Origin: an uncultured Eubacteriales bacterium
GTDB taxonomy: Bacteria > Bacillota > Clostridia > Christensenellales > Aristaeellaceae
DNA length: 10,143 nt
Reading direction: 5' to 3'
Assembly (NCBI GenBank): GCA_944353735.1
Contig: CALVPU010000058.1
Span: 1-10,143, forward strand
Part shown: positions 6,318 through 10,143 of the stretch, piece by piece
Numbering within the stretch: position 1 is the first letter of the stretch
Layout: every line of letters begins with the position of its first letter
Notes under the pieces: generated by a model
Told to the model about the DNA's origin: nothing
Seen by the model: only the letters and a program-made list of their open reading frames with translations
Databases searched by the model: none
Position numbers and translations under genes: made by a program

Positions 6318-7637
6318 ATGGGAATCAAAGTAGTCAAATTCGGCGGCTCCTCGCTGTGCGACGCCGACCATTTCCGCAAGGTCCGCGACATCGTGCTTTC
6401 CGATCCGGCGCGCTGCTACGTCGTGCCGAGTGCGCCGGGCAAGCGCTTTGACGGCGACGAAAAGATTACGGACCTGCTCTATCGCTGCTACCGCATGGTA
6501 GACCTCAACCAGTCGCACGAGGAAGTCTTTGCGCGCATCGCCGACCGCTTCCTCGGCATCGTCGAGGAACTGGGACTGGACTTCGACCTGCGTCCCATCC
6601 TGAGCGAGACGTCCGACGAGATCCGCCGCCGCCGCAGCGCCGACTTCGCCGCCAGCCGCGGCGAATACCTCTGCGGCATCGTGCTGTCGAAATATCTCGG
6701 GTGGGACTTTATCGACCCCAAGGATGTCATCAAGTTCGACCGCCGCGGCGCGTTTGCGGCGGAATGGACGAACGAGATGCTGATGCGCGCCATGGAGGAT
6801 CATCCGCGCGCGGTCATTCCCGGGTTTTACGGCTCGTATCCAAACGGCGAGGTGCACACCTTCTCGCGCGGCGGCAGCGACGTTTCCGGCGCGATTGTGG
6901 CGCGCGCCGCCGAGGCGGACGTGTACGAGAACTGGACGGATGTCAACGGCTTTTTGATGGCGGATCCGCGCGTGGTCGACCACCCGCGCTGCATTCGCCA
7001 GCTGACGTACCGCGAGCTGCGCGAACTGTCCTACATGGGCGCGACCGTGTTGCACGAAGAGGCGATCTTTCCGGTGCACAAGGCGGGCATTCCCACGAAC
7101 ATCCGCAACACGAACGATCCGGACGAACCGGGCACGATGATCGTCGCCCAGCCCACCGAGGAGAGCTTCGCCACGCCCATCACCGGCATTGCCGGACACA
7201 AGGACTTTACGCTGATCACGATTGACAAGGCGATGATGAACGCCGAGTACGGCTTTGGTCGCCGCGTGCTGCAGGCGCTGGAGGACTTCGACGTCTCCTT
7301 CGAGCACCTGCCCACCGGCATCGACACGATGTGCGTCATCGTCTCGGACCGCGAGCTGTCCACGCGCAAGGATCAGATCATCCAGCGCATCCGCCAGACC
7401 TGCCAGCCGGACTCGATCGAGATTCAGTCGGGGTTGGCGCTGATCGCCACGGTCGGCTACGGCATGGTTCGCCGGCGCGGCACGGCGGCAAAGCTGTTTA
7501 AGGCGCTCTACGATGCGGACGTCAACGTGCGCATGATCGATCAGGGCTCCAGCGAGCTCAACATCATCGTCGGCGTCGATACCGCCGACTTCGAAACCGC
7601 CATGCGCGCGATCTACAAGGCGTTCGTCGGCGCGTGA
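6318..7637 (+). CDS. Aspartate kinase
   Basis: Aspartate kinase phosphorylates L-aspartate with ATP, the first step toward lysine, threonine, methionine and diaminopimelate for peptidoglycan. The 439-residue product starts with the kinase motif KFGGSS (7-12), followed by VVPSAPG, then the FSRGGSDVSGA segment and the ENWTDVNGF...ADPR block characteristic of the amino-acid kinase fold. Two C-terminal ACT domains follow, beginning near residues 290 and 372, which normally bind the feedback-inhibiting amino acid. I chose ATG 6318 because GGAGG at 6309-6313 precedes it, although the spacing is short (4 nt); the upstream in-frame GTG at 6276 lies inside engB and adds non-conserved residues. No lysine riboswitch is visible, since the gene is 28 bp behind engB and probably read from the lon promoter. 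Which effector inhibits it, and whether lysC is the right symbol, cannot be told. Confidence 0.95.
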   Translation: MGIKVVKFGGSSLCDADHFRKVRDIVLSDPARCYVVPSAPGKRFDGDEKITDLLYRCYRMVDLNQSHEEVFARIADRFLGIVEELGLDFDLRPILSETSDEIRRRRSADFAASRGEYLCGIVLSKYLGWDFIDPKDVIKFDRRGAFAAEWTNEMLMRAMEDHPRAVIPGFYGSYPNGEVHTFSRGGSDVSGAIVARAAEADVYENWTDVNGFLMADPRVVDHPRCIRQLTYRELRELSYMGATVLHEEAIFPVHKAGIPTNIRNTNDPDEPGTMIVAQPTEESFATPITGIAGHKDFTLITIDKAMMNAEYGFGRRVLQALEDFDVSFEHLPTGIDTMCVIVSDRELSTRKDQIIQRIRQTCQPDSIEIQSGLALIATVGYGMVRRRGTAAKLFKALYDADVNVRMIDQGSSELNIIVGVDTADFETAMRAIYKAFVGA

Positions 7638-7650
7638 GCGAAGGACGGAT

Positions 7651-7686
7651 GGAGTCCGGGCAAGCGTCGCCCGGACTCCGGTTTTC
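7651..7686 (+). terminator. Intrinsic terminator after the aspartate kinase gene
   Basis: An 11-bp perfect stem (ggagtccgggc with gcccggactcc), a 7-nt loop and then ggttttc form a compact rho-independent terminator 13 bp after the stop codon. The T run is short (four), but the stem is very GC-rich. It closes the lon cluster. Confidence 0.85.
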
Positions 7687-7719
7687 TCATACGACATTTG
7701 GGATGGGGGAGGAACAACA

Positions 7720-8484
7720 ATGAAGATTGCCGTGGTTACGGGCGCGTCGTCGGGCATCGGTCGCGAGTTCGCCGTGCAGCTCGACCGCAGCGAGGCGCTG
7801 GACGAGATCTGGGTCATCGCGCGGCGGCGGGAACGCCTCGAGCAGCTGCAGGACGTGCTGTGTGCCAGAGTGCGCCCGCTGGACATGGACCTGACCGAGC
7901 CGGAGAGCCTGGAGACTTACAGCGGTTTGCTCAATGCCGAGCGGCCCGAGGTGCGCGCGCTGGTCAACTGCGCCGGCTTTGGCGTTTTCGGCGCCTTTAC
8001 GGCGCGGTCGCTGCCGCAGCAGCTGGAGATCGTCGACCTGAACGACAAGGCGCTGGCGGCAATGGCGTATCTGACGCTGCCGCACATGGGCGATGGCGCC
8101 GCGATTTACAATGTCGCCTCGTCGTCGGCGTTCCAGCCCGTGCCCTACATCGCGGTTTACGGGGCGTCCAAGGCGTTCGTGCTGAGCTTTTCGCGAGCGC
8201 TGAACGCGGAGCTCAAGCCGCGGGGCATTCGCTCGATGGCGGTCTGCCCGCATTGGTGCCGGACGGAGTTCTTTGACACCGCCGTGACCGATGACACCAT
8301 CGTCTACTACAACTTCTTCAACACGCCGGAGGAGGTCGTCTCGCGGGCGCTTCGCGATATGGCGCGTGGCAAGGACGTGTCCATCTGCAAGCCTCAGCTT
8401 CGCGTGCAGCAACTGCTGACCAAGCTCCTGCCGCACGCCCTCGTGATGAAGGTCTGGTGCCGCCAGCAGAAAAAGCCCAGCTGA
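7720..8484 (+). CDS. Short-chain dehydrogenase/reductase (SDR), substrate unknown
   Basis: This is a classical-type SDR of 254 residues, a cytoplasmic NAD(P)-dependent oxidoreductase. The N-terminal Rossmann motif is TGASSGIG (7-14), the structural NCAG is at 83-86, and the catalytic triad is complete with Ser134, Tyr147 and Lys151 (YGASK). An Arg pair after strand 2 (IARRRERL) suggests preference for NADP(H), which is an inference. After the active site, PHWCRTEFF replaces the common PG-x-V/I-x-T pattern, so proline and glycine spacing there is atypical. The sequence does not reveal the substrate. The start at 7720 follows GGAGG at about 7708-7712. It stands alone between two terminators; I could not identify a clear promoter in the 33 bp after the upstream terminator. 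Confidence 0.9.
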   Translation: MKIAVVTGASSGIGREFAVQLDRSEALDEIWVIARRRERLEQLQDVLCARVRPLDMDLTEPESLETYSGLLNAERPEVRALVNCAGFGVFGAFTARSLPQQLEIVDLNDKALAAMAYLTLPHMGDGAAIYNVASSSAFQPVPYIAVYGASKAFVLSFSRALNAELKPRGIRSMAVCPHWCRTEFFDTAVTDDTIVYYNFFNTPEEVVSRALRDMARGKDVSICKPQLRVQQLLTKLLPHALVMKVWCRQQKKPS

Positions 8485-8525
8485 GGACCGGGCGGCTTGA
8501 AAGCGCAGCTGGAGGAAGGCGCAAT

Positions 8526-8555
8526 GGCGCAGCGATATGCTGCGCCGATTTTTTT
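8526..8555 (+). terminator. Intrinsic terminator after the SDR gene
   Basis: An 8-bp perfect GC-rich stem (ggcgcagc with gctgcgcc), a 5-nt loop (gatat), then ga and seven T form a textbook rho-independent terminator 41 bp past the SDR stop. It isolates the SDR gene from the following regulator operon. Confidence 0.92.
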
Positions 8556-8566
8556 GCGCCGGAGAC

Positions 8567-8595
8567 TTGACAACTGAACTTGCGTGTTATATACT
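8567..8595 (+). promoter_or_regulatory. Strong sigma-A promoter of the GntR-ABC operon
   Basis: A perfect TTGACA (8567-8572) is separated by 17 bp from TATACT (8590-8595). Transcription would start near 8602, with a leader of about 36 nt. Such a near-consensus promoter is expected to be held down by a repressor, and the operator-like palindrome on the -10 box fits this. Confidence 0.9.
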
Positions 8596-8624
8596 GTATA
8601 TGTAATAGCAATACACTATATTAC
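8589..8624 (+). promoter_or_regulatory. Putative operator(s) for the GntR-family regulator
   Basis: A perfect 13-bp palindrome, atatac-t-gtatat (8589-8601), covers the -10 box. It is directly followed by a second inverted repeat, gtaata (8602-8607) and tattac (8619-8624), separated by 11 bp, in the early leader. Position and symmetry suit repression by the product of the next gene. The assignment is inferred, not known. Confidence 0.55.
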
Positions 8625-8637
8625 GGGAGGCGAGCGA

Positions 8638-9015
8638 TTGGAGATCATCGTCAGCAACAAGTCGAGCCAACCCCTGTATGAGCAGATCGCATCGCAGATC
8701 AAGGCGGCGATCATCGCCGGCGAGCTCAAGGCGGGGGAGGCGATTCCCTCCGTGCGCGCGCTGGCGAAGTCGCTGCACATCAGCGTACTGACCGTACAGA
8801 AGGCCTACGCGGCGCTGCAGGAGGACGGCTTCATCGAGACGAGTGCCGGCAAGGGCTGTTATGTGTCGGCACAGAATCAGGACTTCTATCTGGAGGAGCA
8901 GCAGAAGAAGATCGAGGAGAAGTTCGTGCAGGCCATCGAGCTGGCGCGCGCGAGCGGCATCTCTCTGGAACAGCTGATTCAACTGCTCACACTGTTGTAT
9001 CGGGAGGATACGTAA
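8638..9015 (+). CDS. GntR-family transcriptional regulator, YtrA type
   Basis: This is a 125-residue DNA-binding protein with an N-terminal winged helix (about 8-77), including the typical PLYEQIASQIKAAI helix, PSVRALAKSL and the recognition helix region (ISVLTVQKAY), closing with the wing segment GKGCYVS. The remaining about 45 residues form a short helical tail (probable dimerisation) and lack the FCD, UTRA or aminotransferase effector domains of larger GntR proteins. This short form defines the YtrA subfamily, whose members commonly sit first in ABC transporter operons and repress them. The start is TTG at 8638, 7 nt after GGAGG (8626-8630); an in-frame GTG at 8584 would fall in the promoter and is rejected. 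The stop codon is directly followed by the ABC ATPase start. Confidence 0.92.
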   Translation: MEIIVSNKSSQPLYEQIASQIKAAIIAGELKAGEAIPSVRALAKSLHISVLTVQKAYAALQEDGFIETSAGKGCYVSAQNQDFYLEEQQKKIEEKFVQAIELARASGISLEQLIQLLTLLYREDT

Positions 9016-9879
9016 ATGGCGCAGAACATTCTGGAAGTGCGGGATCTGACGAAGGACTACGGCGACTTCAAGCTCGATGCGGTCAGCTTTTCGCTGCCGC
9101 GCGGCTGCATCATGGGGTTGATCGGCGAAAATGGCGCCGGGAAGTCGACGACGATCAACTGCATCCTCAACGAGACCTGCCGCACGGGCGGCGAAGTTCG
9201 CATCTTTGACAGGGACGCCGTCGCGGACGAGGTCGCGGTCAAGGAGCGCGTGGGCGTGGTGTTTGACGAGAACCACTTCCCGGACATCTTCACGCCGGAC
9301 GAGATCGGCGCGTTCATGTCCGGCATCTACGCGCATTGGGACGGCGCGGCGTACCGGGCGCGCCTCGAAGCCTTTGGACTGCCCGCGCGCAAGGCGATCC
9401 GGGTGTTCTCCAAGGGCATGAAGGTCAAGCTCGCCTTCGCCGTTGCGCTGTCGCACGGCGCGGAGCTGCTGATTCTGGACGAGGCGACCAGCGGCCTGGA
9501 TCCCGTGGTGCGCGACGACGTGCTGGAGATGCTCATCGACTTCGTTCAGGACGAGCGCCATTCCGTGCTGGTGTCCTCGCACATCACCAGCGACCTGGAA
9601 AAGGCGGCGGACTACATCGCTTTCCTGCATGAGGGAAAGCTGATCTTCTGCCGCGAGAAGGACGAATTGACCGACTGCTTCGGCGTGGCGAGCTGCGGTT
9701 CAGCCGTGTTCCAGTCGCTGGAGCCGTCGGAGATGGTCGCGTACCGCCGGGAGGACTATCAGTACCGCGTGCTGACGAACGACCGCCGCGCGTTCGCAAA
9801 GCGTCATCCCGAGGCGATTGTCGGACCGGCGACGCTGGAGGAGATCATGCTGTTTTACGTAAAGGGGGATGTACAGTGA
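9016..9879 (+). CDS. ABC transporter ATP-binding protein
   Basis: This 287-residue cytoplasmic ATPase would power the permease encoded downstream. Walker A is GENGAGKST (37-45), Walker B LLILDEATSGLDP (Asp155, Glu156), and the H-switch is SSHITSD (His189). The signature loop is FSKGMK (about 131-136) in place of LSGGQ, as is common in YtrB/BcrA-like exporters. Where a Q-loop glutamine is normal, the sequence reads VGVVFDENHF, without Gln. Residues after about 215 form a C-terminal extension with no recognised motif. ATG follows the regulator's TAA with no gap, and GGAGG lies at 9003-9007 inside the regulator gene. The cargo is unknown; relatives have been linked to envelope stress and peptide antibiotics, but nothing here proves that. 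Confidence 0.92.
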   Translation: MAQNILEVRDLTKDYGDFKLDAVSFSLPRGCIMGLIGENGAGKSTTINCILNETCRTGGEVRIFDRDAVADEVAVKERVGVVFDENHFPDIFTPDEIGAFMSGIYAHWDGAAYRARLEAFGLPARKAIRVFSKGMKVKLAFAVALSHGAELLILDEATSGLDPVVRDDVLEMLIDFVQDERHSVLVSSHITSDLEKAADYIAFLHEGKLIFCREKDELTDCFGVASCGSAVFQSLEPSEMVAYRREDYQYRVLTNDRRAFAKRHPEAIVGPATLEEIMLFYVKGDVQ

Positions 9880-10143
9880 AGGGTTTGCTGCTCAAGGATT
9901 TCCTGACCGTGCGCAGGAAGTACGGCGCTGTGCGCCTGATCATGGATCTGGCGATTGTCGCAGCGCTGATGATCGTGCTCGAGGGCGCAGGCGCCGTCTG
10001 TGTCAGCCTGCTGCTGGCGCCGCTGGAAGTCGCCTCCATGACGATCACGCTGGCGAACTGCGATGAGCAGTGGAAGTGGGGCAGATACGCCGTGGCGCTG
10101 CCCGTCTCCAAGCGGCAGATCGTCGCCAGCCGCTATGCCTTCG
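9876..10143 (+). CDS. ABC-2-type transporter permease, N-terminal part only
   Basis: The start is GTG at 9876, overlapping the ATPase stop as GTGA, with AGGGGG about 9 nt upstream. Only 89 codons are present before the window ends. The opening KGLLLKDFLTVRRKYG resembles the N-terminus of ABC-2-type permeases in GntR-ABC operons of Clostridia, and a hydrophobic segment at about residues 22-50 (LIMDLAIVAALMIVL and onward) is the likely first membrane span(s). The LPVSKRQIVASRY motif at the end is shared with the same permease group, where it follows an ALP-type loop. It probably forms the membrane half of the transporter with the ATPase. Function beyond that cannot be judged from a fragment. 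Confidence 0.85.
   Translation, partial: MKGLLLKDFLTVRRKYGAVRLIMDLAIVAALMIVLEGAGAVCVSLLLAPLEVASMTITLANCDEQWKWGRYAVALPVSKRQIVASRYAF

Noticed and set aside
6192..7886. A 564-codon open frame on the minus strand opposite the aspartate kinase gene.
   Set aside because: It is longer than the gene it opposes, but it has no recognisable domain, overlaps three well-identified plus-strand features including a terminator, and is the expected shadow of strongly biased high-GC codon use.

Overview
The window looks like chromosomal DNA of a high-GC member of the Firmicutes, probably Clostridia. The evidence is a set of low-GC-phylum style gene neighbours (smpB-ssrA, upp, lon-engB), strong GGAGG ribosome binding sites, TTG starts, near-consensus sigma-A promoters and a YtrA-type GntR/ABC operon, all in DNA of roughly 60-65% GC. 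The exact genus cannot be read from the sequence alone.

Layout. Bases 1-629 are clearly more AT-rich (sampled lines about 37-45% GC) and carry the 5' part of an unrecognised minus-strand gene with a possible HEPN-type Rx4H motif, then a perfect 26-bp palindrome with T-rich flanks. This block abuts the CCA end of the tmRNA gene ssrA (630-979, minus strand), a classic integration site, so it is probably the edge of a genomic island. Next come smpB (minus, only 7 bp upstream of ssrA) and a divergent promoter region facing upp. Rightward from there lie upp (uracil salvage) and rsmA/ksgA (16S rRNA dimethyltransferase). After a hairpin and a new promoter come lon, engB and an aspartate kinase gene in one tight cluster closed by an intrinsic terminator. 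A single short-chain dehydrogenase gene follows with its own terminator. The last block is a strong promoter with an operator-like palindrome on its -10 box, driving a GntR/YtrA-family repressor, an ABC ATPase and the start of an ABC-2-type permease that runs off the window.

How the genes work together. ssrA and smpB encode the two partners of trans-translation, and lon encodes a protease that can also degrade tagged and misfolded proteins, so the left half is a protein and ribosome quality-control neighbourhood, joined by two ribosome-maturation genes (rsmA, engB). The aspartate kinase and upp are housekeeping metabolism. The right end is a self-regulated transporter operon. Apart from the left-edge island gene, nothing in the window looks like an undescribed system; the most interesting parts are that gene, the ssrA junction and the operator architecture of the GntR operon.
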